Shown piece by piece: positions 17,325 to 26,101 of a stretch of 44,804 bases of DNA. Where the stretch lies: assembly GCA_013813765.1 (NCBI GenBank), contig JACCRC010000331.1, positions 1 through 44,804 on the forward strand. Reading direction: 5' to 3'. The DNA comes from Deltaproteobacteria bacterium. Lineage in GTDB: Bacteria > Myxococcota_A > Polyangia > Haliangiales > Haliangiaceae. The notes beneath the pieces are model-generated. The model saw only the letters and a list, made by a program, of their open reading frames with translations. It did not search any database and had not been told where the DNA came from. Both the position numbers and the translations under genes were made by a program. Every line of letters starts with the position of its first letter. Position 1 is the first letter of the stretch.

Positions 17325-18401
17325 ATGCTGGCGCTCCCTCTCACGCTGCGCTGCGGCATGACGATTCCGAACCGGATCGCCCTCGCCGCGATGACGAACC
17401 TCCAGTCCAGGCCCGACGGTCTCCTCGGCGAGGACGAGCTGGCGTGGCTCGCCCGTCGCGCCGACGGTGGCTTCGGGATGGTGGCCACGTGTGCCGCGTA
17501 CGTCGGGCTCGACGGCAAGGCGTGGCCCGGCGAGCTCGGTATCGATCGGGACGAGTGCCTCGAAGGCCTGTCCCGGCTGGCCGCGCGGCTCCGCGTCCCC
17601 GGGGCGATCGCGATGGTCCAGCTGTTCCACGGCGGCGTGCGCGCCGATCCGGCGCTGACCGGCGAGCCGACCTGGAGCGCGAGCACATGGAGCGAGGACG
17701 TGCCGGGGTTCGTTCCGCCGCGCGCCGCCACCGTCGACGACATCGCGCGCGTGATCGACCAGTTCGCCGCCGCCGCGGTGCGCGCGCAGAGGGCGGGCTT
17801 TCAGGGCGTCGAGCTCCACGGCGCGCACGGCTATCTGCTCTCGCAGTTCCTCTCACGCACGATGAACCCACGCACCGACGGCTGGGGCGGCGATGTTGCG
17901 GGTCGAGCTCGGCTCCTGCGCGAGGTGCTCCGCGCGGTGCGTGCGCGCGTGCCTGCGAGCTTCGCGGTCGGTGTGCGCCTCTCGTTCGAGGATTTCGGGC
18001 AGGCGCGCGGGATGGACCTCGACGACAACCTCCAGGTCGCGCGATGGCTCGTCGACGATGGTGCGGACTTCATCCACGCCTCGATGTGGGACGTGTCGCG
18101 GATGACTGCGAAGTATCCGGACCGGCACCTGCTGCCGCGCGTGCGCGCCGCGCTGCCCGCCGACGTCGCGGTGATCGCGGCGGGTAAGATCTGGACACAC
18201 ACCGAGGGCGAGGCGGTGCTCGCGAAGGGTGCCGATATGATCGCGCTCGGCCGCGCGGCGATCCTCAACCCCGACTGGCCGAAGCTGACCGACGATCGCG
18301 TCGTGCGGCCGCCGATGACGCGCGCTGCGCTGAACGAGCGAGTGGTGTCGCCGCTGTTCGCGGCCTACCTGACGAAGTGGAAGAACTTCGTCGCCGACTG
18401 A
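17325..18401 (+). CDS. Old Yellow Enzyme-type NADH:flavin oxidoreductase
   Basis: The 358-residue product is a complete FMN-binding TIM barrel of the OYE family. Visible motifs are MVQLFHGGVRA, GVELHGAHGYLLSQFLS (the substrate His pair region), NPRTDGWGG, and VIAAGKIWTHTEGEAVL followed by ADMIALGRAAILNPDWP, the FMN phosphate-binding end. The enzyme should reduce activated C=C bonds with NAD(P)H in the cytoplasm; the physiological substrate is unknown. Length fits single-domain members, not the larger dienoyl-CoA reductases. The stop abuts a convergent gene with no spacer. Confidence 0.92.
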   Translation: MLALPLTLRCGMTIPNRIALAAMTNLQSRPDGLLGEDELAWLARRADGGFGMVATCAAYVGLDGKAWPGELGIDRDECLEGLSRLAARLRVPGAIAMVQLFHGGVRADPALTGEPTWSASTWSEDVPGFVPPRAATVDDIARVIDQFAAAAVRAQRAGFQGVELHGAHGYLLSQFLSRTMNPRTDGWGGDVAGRARLLREVLRAVRARVPASFAVGVRLSFEDFGQARGMDLDDNLQVARWLVDDGADFIHASMWDVSRMTAKYPDRHLLPRVRAALPADVAVIAAGKIWTHTEGEAVLAKGADMIALGRAAILNPDWPKLTDDRVVRPPMTRAALNERVVSPLFAAYLTKWKNFVAD

Positions 18402-19916
18402 TCAGAGGATCGGCGGCTGGCACACGCCGTTGCCGTTGATCTGAGCGTTCGTGCGGAAGGTGTTCAGGCGCGTCCAGGACGGAACCTCGTTCTGGGGGAT
18501 GGTGCCGTCCTCGCGCACGTTGGTGACGTGATAGGTGTGCTGGTTCCAGATCCGGCGCGCCTGGATCCAGCGGTCCATCTTGTCCTTGATCACCTGCACG
18601 GTCGGCGACGGCGTGAGCCCCGGGTACTGGTTCGAGACCACGATGATCTCGGCGGACCCATCGTTGTCGATATCGGCGACCACCGGGTACTCGGTCAGCG
18701 TGCCGCTCGTACGCGGCATCGAGAAGATCGGCTGACCGGTCGGGCCGAACACGAACAGGAACATCTCGTCCGCGTACATCGCCTCCGCGGTGCCGTCGCC
18801 GAGGAAGTCGAACGCGGTGCCGGCTGCGATTCCCGATTGATCGGAGACCGGCGTGCTCCACTTGATCGAGCCGTTCGCGTTGTACAGCGTGTAGAAGTTC
18901 GCCGAGCTCATCGCGTACTCGGCCTTTCCGTCGCCGTCGAAGTCGTGGATCGTGGCCGGGCGCAGCCACGTGGTGCCGCCGACCGGCGAGCCGGTGGGGC
19001 GAAGATCCTGGTACTTCACGGCGCCGTCGTGCTCGAGCAGCGACAGGCCGTTGATGTTCGTCACGAGCACCTCGGGCTCCGGATCCGCGTCGAGGTTCGC
19101 GACCTGTGGATAGCCGGGCGAGATGTTCGACAGGTAGTACTGCGATCCGTCGTGGCGATACGCCGCGTGGCCGAGCACGACCTCCTGGAAGCCATCGTTA
19201 TCGAGGTCGGCGACGGTCGTCGCGTTCCAGCTCGCCTGCGTGGCTGGCGCCGTCCACTTCACGACGCCGCTGCTGTTCCACACCGTGTTGCCGCCGATGA
19301 TCTCGACCGAGCCATCGTGATCGAGATCCGCGAGCGCGATCGCGCCGGAGTAGTGATCGCCGGCCCACTTGCCGCCGGGACCGACCTTGACCGCACCGGT
19401 GTGCGAGAACACGTAGAGCGCGCCCATCTGATCGACCGTCACGATCTCCGGGATGCCATCGCCATCGAGATCTCCGAGCGCCGGCGTGACCGTGCCATCG
19501 ACGGTCGTCGGGATCTTGAGCTGCTGCGCGCCGGTGCTGCCGTTCAGCAGATAGATGTGGCCCTCCGAGCCGGGAAACCCCGAGCTCGGCGACGCGACCA
19601 CGACGACATCGGGGACGTCGCACAGATCGATCATGCCGTCGCCGTTGTCATCGGAGAGGTTCGCGACCAGCGGGGACACGATGCTGAACGTGTCCCCGTC
19701 GGGACCGGTCCACGCCCACTGCAGCTCGGGCTCGAAGCTGTTCGGCGGCGCCTTGTCGTCGCACATGCCGACGCCGTTCGAGTCGTCTTGCACCTTGCAC
19801 ATGTCGACGGGCATGTCGTTCCCATCGCCGGTGCCGCCATCGCCGGTGTTGTCGCGCTTGTCCGGACCACAGGCCGCGAGCACAGCGATCACCGCGGCCA
19901 GCGCGCGTCCCATCAT
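18402..19916 (-). CDS. FG-GAP/VCBS-repeat lipoprotein
   Basis: ATG 19916 starts a signal peptide with lipobox LAAC; the product is 504 residues. At least seven calcium-binding FG-GAP-type motifs are visible (DLDGDGIPEIVTV, DLDHDGSVEIIGG, DLDNDGFQEVVLG, DFDGDGKAEYAMS, DFLGDGTAEAMY, DIDNDGSAEIIVV and a first DDNGDGMIDLCD), predicting an integrin-like beta-propeller on the outer surface. The linker after the lipobox is Gly/Asp-rich. Adhesion or matrix binding is the family-based expectation. It lies 10 bp downstream of the phosphoesterase gene on the same strand and is probably co-transcribed. Confidence 0.85.
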   Translation of the reverse strand: MMGRALAAVIAVLAACGPDKRDNTGDGGTGDGNDMPVDMCKVQDDSNGVGMCDDKAPPNSFEPELQWAWTGPDGDTFSIVSPLVANLSDDNGDGMIDLCDVPDVVVVASPSSGFPGSEGHIYLLNGSTGAQQLKIPTTVDGTVTPALGDLDGDGIPEIVTVDQMGALYVFSHTGAVKVGPGGKWAGDHYSGAIALADLDHDGSVEIIGGNTVWNSSGVVKWTAPATQASWNATTVADLDNDGFQEVVLGHAAYRHDGSQYYLSNISPGYPQVANLDADPEPEVLVTNINGLSLLEHDGAVKYQDLRPTGSPVGGTTWLRPATIHDFDGDGKAEYAMSSANFYTLYNANGSIKWSTPVSDQSGIAAGTAFDFLGDGTAEAMYADEMFLFVFGPTGQPIFSMPRTSGTLTEYPVVADIDNDGSAEIIVVSNQYPGLTPSPTVQVIKDKMDRWIQARRIWNQHTYHVTNVREDGTIPQNEVPSWTRLNTFRTNAQINGNGVCQPPIL

Positions 19917-19926
19917 GGGCAGCAAG

Positions 19927-21402
19927 CTACACCCGGTTCTTGTGGTAGTTGCGGCGAATCGACTGGAGGTAGACGTCCTCGGAACCGCGGAGGTCAGGCG
20001 CGAGGAACAGCTCGGGGCGCTCGTTCGCGGCCTCGCTGATCGGATCGATTCCACCGGTGCGGAATCCCTCGCTGCTCGTGCACGCCGCGGCGGTGGTGGG
20101 CCACTCCTCCGAGTTCGTGTTCGGGAGCGCGATCGGCTTCGCGGGATCCAGGCGCGCGAGGCGGTCCTCGTCGATGCACTCCGAGAGATCGTTCGCGGCG
20201 TCGATCCGCGCGTTGATCGACTCGAGGCCGAACGTCACCTGCAGGTGCTTGAGCACCGACGTGTGATCGCGCACGACCGGGCTGACGTGGCCCTGCTTCA
20301 CGTACGGGCCCATCACGAGCGTCGGCACGCGGAAGCCCATCTGCTCGAAGCCGGGGATTCCGTACTTCGCGTTCGTATCGTCGACCGTGGTTGGCGGTGG
20401 AACGTGATCGAAGTAGCCGCCGTTCTCGTCGTACGTGACGACGAACATGATGTTCTTCCACTGCGGCGACTTCGCGAGCGCCGTGTAGATCGAGCCGATC
20501 AGCTCCTGCCCGTAGATCGGGTGCACCGGCGGATGGTCGTCGTTCGTGTAGAACGCCGGATCGATGTAGACGACCGGCGGGAGCTTGCCCGCGGCCGCAT
20601 CCTCGAAGAACTTGCCGCCGCCGAGGTGCGAATCGCCGAACCGGCGCACGCGGCCGGTGCCGTCCATCGGTCCGAGATCGAGCTGATAGGGACCCGGGTT
20701 CGCGAGCAGCGAGACCACCGCGAGCGAGCCGTAGTAGTAGGCCCAGTCGACACCCGCAGCGTCGAGGCGGTTGTAGATGGTCGGCACCGGTACGCCCGAG
20801 CCGAACTTGCTGATGACCTCGTTGTTGGCCTTGATGCCGAACGACGTGCCGGCGTGCCAGTACGCGCGATTCGGCAGCGTCGGGCCCATCACCGAGCAGA
20901 ACCAGCGATCGCAGCTCGTGTACGCATCCGCGAGCGCCCACGAGACCGGCTGGTTCTCGCGCGTGAGGTACTTCATCGGCTCGGTGTGCGTCGCGGCGTT
21001 GCCGTGGCTCTTCTGATGCTCGGTGACGAAGCCATCCATCGCGCCGCTGTTGAACTGGAGGTGCGAGGCGTCCCAGCCGTGCGGAGGATCGATGTCGCAC
21101 ACGGTCGGCGTGGACTTCTGATGGTCGTCTCCGGCCTTGAACGGAGCGACCCTCGTGCCGTTGAGGTCTGGGTTCGACATCCCCGCGCGGAGGCCGTCAC
21201 CACCCAGGCCTTCGAGCGCGCGGGCGCCGAGGACATGGTCGTAGCTCCGGTTCTCCATCATCAGGAACACGTACGTGGTGATGCCCTGCGGACCACCGTC
21301 GTCCGAGCAGCCGGGAAGGAACTTGCCGAGGGTCGCCACCCCGGCGAGCCCACCGATCGTCTTCAGCGCGTCGCGCCGCCTCATCGTCATAGGTCGGACC
21401 AT
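19927..21402 (-). CDS. Tat-exported phosphoesterase (phospholipase C family)
   Basis: The N-terminus carries a Tat signal (RRRDALKTIGG) followed by a hydrophobic stretch and LPGC, so it may be a Tat lipoprotein. Starts at 21402, 21390 or 21384 are all possible. The 491-residue product has the phosphoesterase-family hallmarks TYVFLMMENRSYDHVLG near the N-terminus, LPNRAYWHAG in the middle and VVTYDENGGYFDHVPPP in the metal site. The family includes non-hemolytic phospholipases C and acid phosphatases. No C-terminal lipid-binding domain is seen, so the substrate (phospholipid or other phosphodiester) is open. Confidence 0.88.
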   Translation of the reverse strand: MVRPMTMRRRDALKTIGGLAGVATLGKFLPGCSDDGGPQGITTYVFLMMENRSYDHVLGARALEGLGGDGLRAGMSNPDLNGTRVAPFKAGDDHQKSTPTVCDIDPPHGWDASHLQFNSGAMDGFVTEHQKSHGNAATHTEPMKYLTRENQPVSWALADAYTSCDRWFCSVMGPTLPNRAYWHAGTSFGIKANNEVISKFGSGVPVPTIYNRLDAAGVDWAYYYGSLAVVSLLANPGPYQLDLGPMDGTGRVRRFGDSHLGGGKFFEDAAAGKLPPVVYIDPAFYTNDDHPPVHPIYGQELIGSIYTALAKSPQWKNIMFVVTYDENGGYFDHVPPPTTVDDTNAKYGIPGFEQMGFRVPTLVMGPYVKQGHVSPVVRDHTSVLKHLQVTFGLESINARIDAANDLSECIDEDRLARLDPAKPIALPNTNSEEWPTTAAACTSSEGFRTGGIDPISEAANERPELFLAPDLRGSEDVYLQSIRRNYHKNRV

Positions 21403-21464
21403 ATATCAGCTATGCTTCTGCGGTGCGTGGCATCTTCGTGACATCGAGCTGCGTGGAGTGAGCG

Positions 21465-23282
21465 ATGGCACGTCCCGACGTCACGATCTCGGCGCCTGAC
21501 CCGCTGTTCGTCGGCGAGCCGCTCACGATCGAGGTCAATGTCACGGCGTCGACGGAGACGAAGGTCGACTTCATCAAGGCACGGCTGACGGGTGACCAGG
21601 GCTGGAAGGACGGCGGCGGCGAGTCGAAGATCACGGAGCGACTCGAGCACCCGGACCTCGAGCAGGAGCTGATGGGCCCCGGCGTCCTGCCCGCGGCAAC
21701 GACCACCGTGCTGACGGCGCGGTTCACGTTGTATGGGGTACCGCCGACGCACGAGCACGGGCAGGCGTGGTCACGGATGCGGTTCTCGGTCCACGTCTCG
21801 ATCCCGTGGCGGCTCGACGGTCGCTACAAGTACGACTTCACGGTTCGCATTCCGCCACCACTTGTCGAGCGCAAGCCGCTGGTGGTGCGCAACACGTCGG
21901 TACCCGACAAGCCGCGGATCGAGATCGGGTTGGCGTCGACGGAGCTGATCGCCGGCGAGGAGCTCGTCGGCACCTGCGCCGTCTTCCATCTCGACGACAA
22001 GGAGCCGCGCGAGATTGCGCTCGCGCTGGTGCCCGAGGTCGCCCTGCTGAACCATGGCAGACTGCGTGAAACGCGAGGCGAGGTGATCACGGGGGAGCTG
22101 GTGATTCCTGCGGGCGCGGCAGGCACCAGCGTCCCGTTCCGGCTGCAGCTGCCCACCTCGATGACTCCAACGTTCGAGTGCGCGACGCACGCCCTCAACT
22201 GGTGGCTGGTCGCTCGAACGGGCTCGTTCTTCGGCGGCAAGGTCGACGTCGCCGTACCGCTGCGGATCCACGACAAGAGTGCATCGAAGACCACGCCGCG
22301 CCTCGAGGCGGCGCCGCGCATCGGCGACGAGCGAATCGCGACGGTGTTCGCGCAGTTCGCGGCGAAGCACCGCTGGCGCGGCGGTGAGCCCGGTGCCGCG
22401 GACTTCGCGATCGAGCGCGATGTCGCCGAGCTCGACCTGCGACTCGCGTACGAGTATCGCGGCGAGGCGGGCACGTTCTTCGTTGCGAGTCTGCACGCGC
22501 CGGGGCTCGGCCTTGGCCTCGCGGTCGCCCCAGCCTCATCGGTGCGTCACTTGTTCTGGAAGGATGTCGAGGTCGACATCGCCGCGTGGGATCGCGCGCA
22601 CCACGTGAAGGCGCGGTTTCCCGATCAGGCGATCCCGTTCCTCCGCGCCGTGGTGCCGCGCTTGATGAAGCTGGCGTCGCTCGGTCCGATGCTGCGCTGG
22701 AGCGACTCCGAGATCGTGTTCGAGCGGAAGGTCGCCGACGTGCGCGAGGAGGACCTGGTCACCGCCGCCGCCGATCTCGCAGTGCTCGCACAGGCGATCG
22801 AGTCATCGCTGCCGTTGATCACCACTCCGCCGGGGTTGGTCGCGGAGGTGGCGCAGTGGGAAGCACTCGCCGAGAAGCTCGGTGGCAAGCTCTGGCGCGG
22901 CGACCTCTCGATCCGTGGCGTGCTCGACAACGCGCCGGTCGACCTCGGGCTCGCCTGGATCGCGGAGCAGCCGGCCAGCGTCCACGTCGCGGTCGGCGAT
23001 CGCAGCATGGGGAGCGACGAGCTGCGCAAGGCCGTGATCCGCCTCCCGCGGCCGGCGAGCGACGTGCTCGCCGCAAACGCGGCCGAGAGGCTTGTGGATC
23101 TGATCACACGGTGGCCCTCCGACATCGTTGACCTCGTGGTCGAGAACGGTGTCGCGAGTGCTGTGTATCTGTTACGGGGCGGTGACCCGCCGGTGGCGGA
23201 CGCCGAGCGCGTGCGCACACTGGTCGAAGGCCTTCGCGCGGTGCTCGCGGCGCTGGATCCGGGGACCGGACCGTATCGATAG
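21465..23282 (+). CDS. Arrestin-like two-sandwich protein, unknown function
   Basis: The 605-residue product lacks a signal peptide. Residues ~5-130 and ~140-265 look like two linked beta-sandwiches in arrestin order: VTISAPDPLFVGEPLTIEV, then FTLYGVPP and MRFSVHVSIPWRLDGRYKY, then IEIGLASTELIAGEELVGTC with a second set of strands. The remaining ~340 residues mix alpha and beta and match nothing I know. Arrestin-fold proteins act as scaffolds in eukaryotes and as Spo0M-type regulators in bacteria; the fold assignment here is by pattern only. It is the first gene of a three-gene operon with the TIM barrel 10 bp downstream. Confidence 0.65.
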   Translation: MARPDVTISAPDPLFVGEPLTIEVNVTASTETKVDFIKARLTGDQGWKDGGGESKITERLEHPDLEQELMGPGVLPAATTTVLTARFTLYGVPPTHEHGQAWSRMRFSVHVSIPWRLDGRYKYDFTVRIPPPLVERKPLVVRNTSVPDKPRIEIGLASTELIAGEELVGTCAVFHLDDKEPREIALALVPEVALLNHGRLRETRGEVITGELVIPAGAAGTSVPFRLQLPTSMTPTFECATHALNWWLVARTGSFFGGKVDVAVPLRIHDKSASKTTPRLEAAPRIGDERIATVFAQFAAKHRWRGGEPGAADFAIERDVAELDLRLAYEYRGEAGTFFVASLHAPGLGLGLAVAPASSVRHLFWKDVEVDIAAWDRAHHVKARFPDQAIPFLRAVVPRLMKLASLGPMLRWSDSEIVFERKVADVREEDLVTAAADLAVLAQAIESSLPLITTPPGLVAEVAQWEALAEKLGGKLWRGDLSIRGVLDNAPVDLGLAWIAEQPASVHVAVGDRSMGSDELRKAVIRLPRPASDVLAANAAERLVDLITRWPSDIVDLVVENGVASAVYLLRGGDPPVADAERVRTLVEGLRAVLAALDPGTGPYR

Positions 23283-23292
23283 CGGTACCATC

Positions 23293-23967
23293 ATGGGGAT
23301 GGACTTCGTCTTCATGCTCACCCGGTCGGATGCGACCGTGACCGACGGCCTCGACGTACTCGACGACATCCGGTCGGTCGGGCTCACGCACATCGGCTTC
23401 AAGGATGTCGGTGTTCCGCCCGAGGTGCTGCGCGAGCTCAACCGCCGCATCAAGGACATGGGCGCGACGAGCTACCTCGAGGTCGTGAGCACCACGCCGG
23501 AGCAATCGTTGCAGTCCGCGCGCGTCGCGGCCGACATCGGCATCGATCGGCTGCTCGGCGGGACGCAGGTCGACGAGGTGATGAAGATCCTCGCCGGCAC
23601 GAAGACCGAGTACCTGCCGTTCCCGGGAAGGCCGTTCGATCACCCCACGAAGCTCGGCGGCTCCGTCGATCAGGTCCACGACGATTGCCGGCGGTTCCGC
23701 GCCGCTGGTTGCGCCGGTGTCGACCTGCTCGCGTATCGCGCGACCGAGGCCGATCCGCTCGAGCTCGTGAGGGCCGCGCGCAAGGGCATCGGCGACGGCA
23801 TCCTCCTCGTCGCGGGCGCCGTGAAGAACGCGCAGCAGATCAAGGCGCTCGCTGCGGCGGGGGCCGACTCGTTCACCGTCGGATCGGCGGCGTTCGACGG
23901 GTCGTTCGCACCGAACGTGGGTTCGCTGCGGTCGCAGCTGAGAGCAGTCCTCGATGCCTGCCGTTGA
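23293..23967 (+). CDS. TIM-barrel protein with HisA/HisF-like phosphate site
   Basis: ATG 23293 gives 224 residues, the size of one (beta/alpha)8 barrel. The strand order runs MDFVFMLTR, THIGFKDVG, TSYLEVVS, DRLLGGTQ, CAGVDLLAYRATEADP, GILLVAGAV, DSFTVGSAAFDG. The final two strands with Gly-rich ends (VAGAVKN and VGSAAFDG) are the phosphate-binding arrangement of the HisA/HisF-type barrels. The product overlaps the next gene by 14 bp, so it should act with it. A phosphorylated three- to five-carbon substrate is likely; the exact reaction cannot be named. Confidence 0.7.
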   Translation: MGMDFVFMLTRSDATVTDGLDVLDDIRSVGLTHIGFKDVGVPPEVLRELNRRIKDMGATSYLEVVSTTPEQSLQSARVAADIGIDRLLGGTQVDEVMKILAGTKTEYLPFPGRPFDHPTKLGGSVDQVHDDCRRFRAAGCAGVDLLAYRATEADPLELVRAARKGIGDGILLVAGAVKNAQQIKALAAAGADSFTVGSAAFDGSFAPNVGSLRSQLRAVLDACR

Positions 23968-25246
23968 CGATCCGATCGCGCTTCTTCTCGAGGGGCGCTA
24001 TCCGGATCCGTCGACGGGTGAGCTGCTGCGCTCCGACGCGCGCGCAATCGTGATCGAGGACTCGCTCGCGGGTCGCGAGGCCGAGTTGCTGACCTCGGTC
24101 GGGCTCGGCCGGCGGATCGCGCTGATCGCGGACGAGCACACGTACGCGGCGCTCGGCGAGCGGGTAGCGCGCGTGCTCCGGAGCTCGTTCGATGTCCAGA
24201 AGCTGGTGTCGAGTGGCGTCGTTCATGCCGACGCCGAGACGATCGCGCGGCTCGGAACGGAGATGGACCCGAAGACCGACGCGGTCGTCGCCGTTGGTTC
24301 GGGCACGCTGAACGATCTGGCGAAGATGGTCGCGATGACGCGCCGGCTACCGCAGGTCGTGTTCGCGACGGCGCCGTCGATGAACGGCTACACCTCGGTC
24401 AGCGCGTCGATCTCCATCGGAGGTGTGAAGCGCTCGCTGCGCGCGGCGACTCCCGTCGCCTCGTTCTTCGATCTTCGCGTGCTCGCCGCCGCACCGCTGC
24501 CGATGATCCGCGCAGGGCTCGGCGACAGCTCGTGCCGGCCCACCGCGCAGGCGGATTGGCTGCTGTCGCACCTCGTGCTCGATCGGCCGTATCGCGAGAC
24601 GCCGTTCGCGCTGCTCGCCGGCGACGAGCCCGCGCTGTTCGCGGACGCGGCCGCACTCGTCAGCGGCGACCTCGCGGCCATGCGCCGGCTCGTGCGCACG
24701 CTCGTGCTGTCGGGCCTCGGGATGACGATCTGCGGGGGCAGCTTCCCCGCGAGCCAGGGCGAGCACCTGCTCTCGCACTACGCGGAGATGAAGCACCCGG
24801 AGGGCATGCGCGAGGCGCTGCACGGCGAGCAGATCGCGGTGTGCGCGCTCGCGATGGCGCGCCTTCAGGATCGCATCCTCGCGCGCGAGAAGCCGCCGGT
24901 GATCAAGCCGAGCACGATCACGCGCGACGACGTGCTCGCGCACTTCGGTGCGGTCGCCGGTGCGCCATGCTGGTCGGAGCTCGAGCCGAAGCTGTTCGAT
25001 CGCGCACGCGCGGAGGAGCTGACCGCCCGGCTCGCATCGAGCTGGGACGCGATCCGCACCCGCATCGCCGCGGTGACCCACGGCGCGGAGCGAATGGAGC
25101 GAGTCCTCGCTGCGGCGGGAGCGCCGACCACGCCAGAGGCGCTCGGGTGGCCACCCTCGCTGCTCACGGACGGCATCGCCCACGCCCGCGAGATCCGCAA
25201 CCGCTACACGTTCCTCGACTTCGCAGCCGACACAATTCTGGAATAG
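23954..25246 (+). CDS. Glycerol-1-phosphate dehydrogenase family enzyme (AraM/EgsA-like)
   Basis: The 430-residue product fits the iron-containing alcohol dehydrogenase superfamily, AraM/G1PDH branch: NAD-binding GSGTLNDLAKM (115-125), the substrate loop FATAPSMNGYTS, and metal ligands Asp191 (LGDSSCRPTAQADW), His271 (SQGEHLLSHYAEM) and His290 (LHGEQ). The family makes sn-glycerol-1-phosphate from dihydroxyacetone phosphate with NAD(P)H, the archaeal lipid stereoisomer. The substrate loop has Asn144 where Asp is usual, so a different sugar phosphate is possible. It starts within the TIM-barrel gene (14-bp overlap). Confidence 0.75.
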   Translation: MPAVDDPIALLLEGRYPDPSTGELLRSDARAIVIEDSLAGREAELLTSVGLGRRIALIADEHTYAALGERVARVLRSSFDVQKLVSSGVVHADAETIARLGTEMDPKTDAVVAVGSGTLNDLAKMVAMTRRLPQVVFATAPSMNGYTSVSASISIGGVKRSLRAATPVASFFDLRVLAAAPLPMIRAGLGDSSCRPTAQADWLLSHLVLDRPYRETPFALLAGDEPALFADAAALVSGDLAAMRRLVRTLVLSGLGMTICGGSFPASQGEHLLSHYAEMKHPEGMREALHGEQIAVCALAMARLQDRILAREKPPVIKPSTITRDDVLAHFGAVAGAPCWSELEPKLFDRARAEELTARLASSWDAIRTRIAAVTHGAERMERVLAAAGAPTTPEALGWPPSLLTDGIAHAREIRNRYTFLDFAADTILE

Positions 25247-25291
25247 AAAATATCGGTCGCGGCCGCCGAGCCCGGTGGTAGAACCGCCGCC

Positions 25292-26101
25292 GTGCAGCGC
25301 CTCGCCCTCGCCGCCGTCATCCTCGCAGCCTGCGGAACGCCGCATCGCGGAGCCGGCGACGACACTGGCGGCGACGACATGCCCGGCAAGCAGGACGCCG
25401 CGATCGATGTCGCGATCGACACGTCGCAGACCGGCGACGACGGCGGCACCGACAGTAACGGTGGCACCGATAGCGGCGGGGGCATGGACTCCGGCGGCGG
25501 CATGGACTCGGGCGGGGGCATGGACTCCGGCGGCGGCATGGACTCGGGCGGCGGTGTCGATGCGGCGGTGGGACCGATCACGGGTGGTCCGTGCCTCTCG
25601 GGAGCCTCCGGCAAGACCGGGTACCGCATTCGCTGGGCCGGCAACGGCTCGGGCACCACCGCGTATCCGGTCTACGAGGTGAACGGCTTCCCCGACAAGT
25701 CCCGCGACAAGGCGGGCGCGTACGGCTACCAGATCGGCTTCACACCGCGCTGGGAGGATCCGTTCCTCGGCGCGGGTGGCCTCGTCCTCAACAGCTCGAG
25801 CTTCGTCGATCTCGAGCTGACCACCGCGGGGCTGTCGTCGATCTCGAACGTCACGCTCTCGATCCTCGGCCGCAGCTACAACACCACCGCGAGCGGCAGC
25901 TTCCACTGGCAAACCTTCGAGGGCACCGGCACCACGCCGACGAACTTCGTCAGCAACTCGGCGCCGTACCAGTGGTACTCGGCCGACATGACGACCGAGA
26001 TGAGCGCCGGCAACAGCGGCGTGCTCCTGCGGATCAAGGCGGGCCCGAATTCCGGCGCGCTCATCGTCAATCGCATCGAGCTCTGCGTCACCGCGAGCTG
26101 A
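25292..26101 (+). CDS. Lipoprotein with Asp-Ser-Gly repeat linker
   Basis: The GTG start at 25292 yields 269 residues with lipobox LAAC (Cys 14). Residues ~20-90 are an acidic Gly/Asp/Ser linker with five perfect-length hexapeptides (DSGGGM type). The C-terminal ~170 residues are beta-rich (GYRIRWAGNGSG, FVDLELTTAGLSSISNVTLS, LLRIKAGPNSGALIVNRIEL) and look like a jelly-roll, perhaps a carbohydrate-binding module. The linker would project this domain from the outer membrane. It ends exactly where a convergent gene ends. Confidence 0.75.
   Translation: MQRLALAAVILAACGTPHRGAGDDTGGDDMPGKQDAAIDVAIDTSQTGDDGGTDSNGGTDSGGGMDSGGGMDSGGGMDSGGGMDSGGGVDAAVGPITGGPCLSGASGKTGYRIRWAGNGSGTTAYPVYEVNGFPDKSRDKAGAYGYQIGFTPRWEDPFLGAGGLVLNSSSFVDLELTTAGLSSISNVTLSILGRSYNTTASGSFHWQTFEGTGTTPTNFVSNSAPYQWYSADMTTEMSAGNSGVLLRIKAGPNSGALIVNRIELCVTAS
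25469..25558 (+). repeat. Five 18-bp tandem units in a lipoprotein gene
   Basis: The units run 25469-25486, 25487-25504, 25505-25522, 25523-25540 and 25541-25558, each encoding Asp-Ser-Gly-Gly-Gly-Met (Val in the last). Units 2 and 4 use tcc and units 3 and 5 use tcg for Ser, pointing to duplication of a 36-bp pair. Copy-number change keeps the frame. Confidence 0.85.

Noticed and set aside
18528..20039. A ~500-codon plus-strand frame over the FG-GAP gene
   Set aside because: The minus strand has clear calcium-binding repeats and a lipobox; the plus frame has none.
25469..25558. Regular short repeats that could suggest a CRISPR array
   Set aside because: The units are contiguous, in frame and without spacers; they are a protein-coding tandem repeat.
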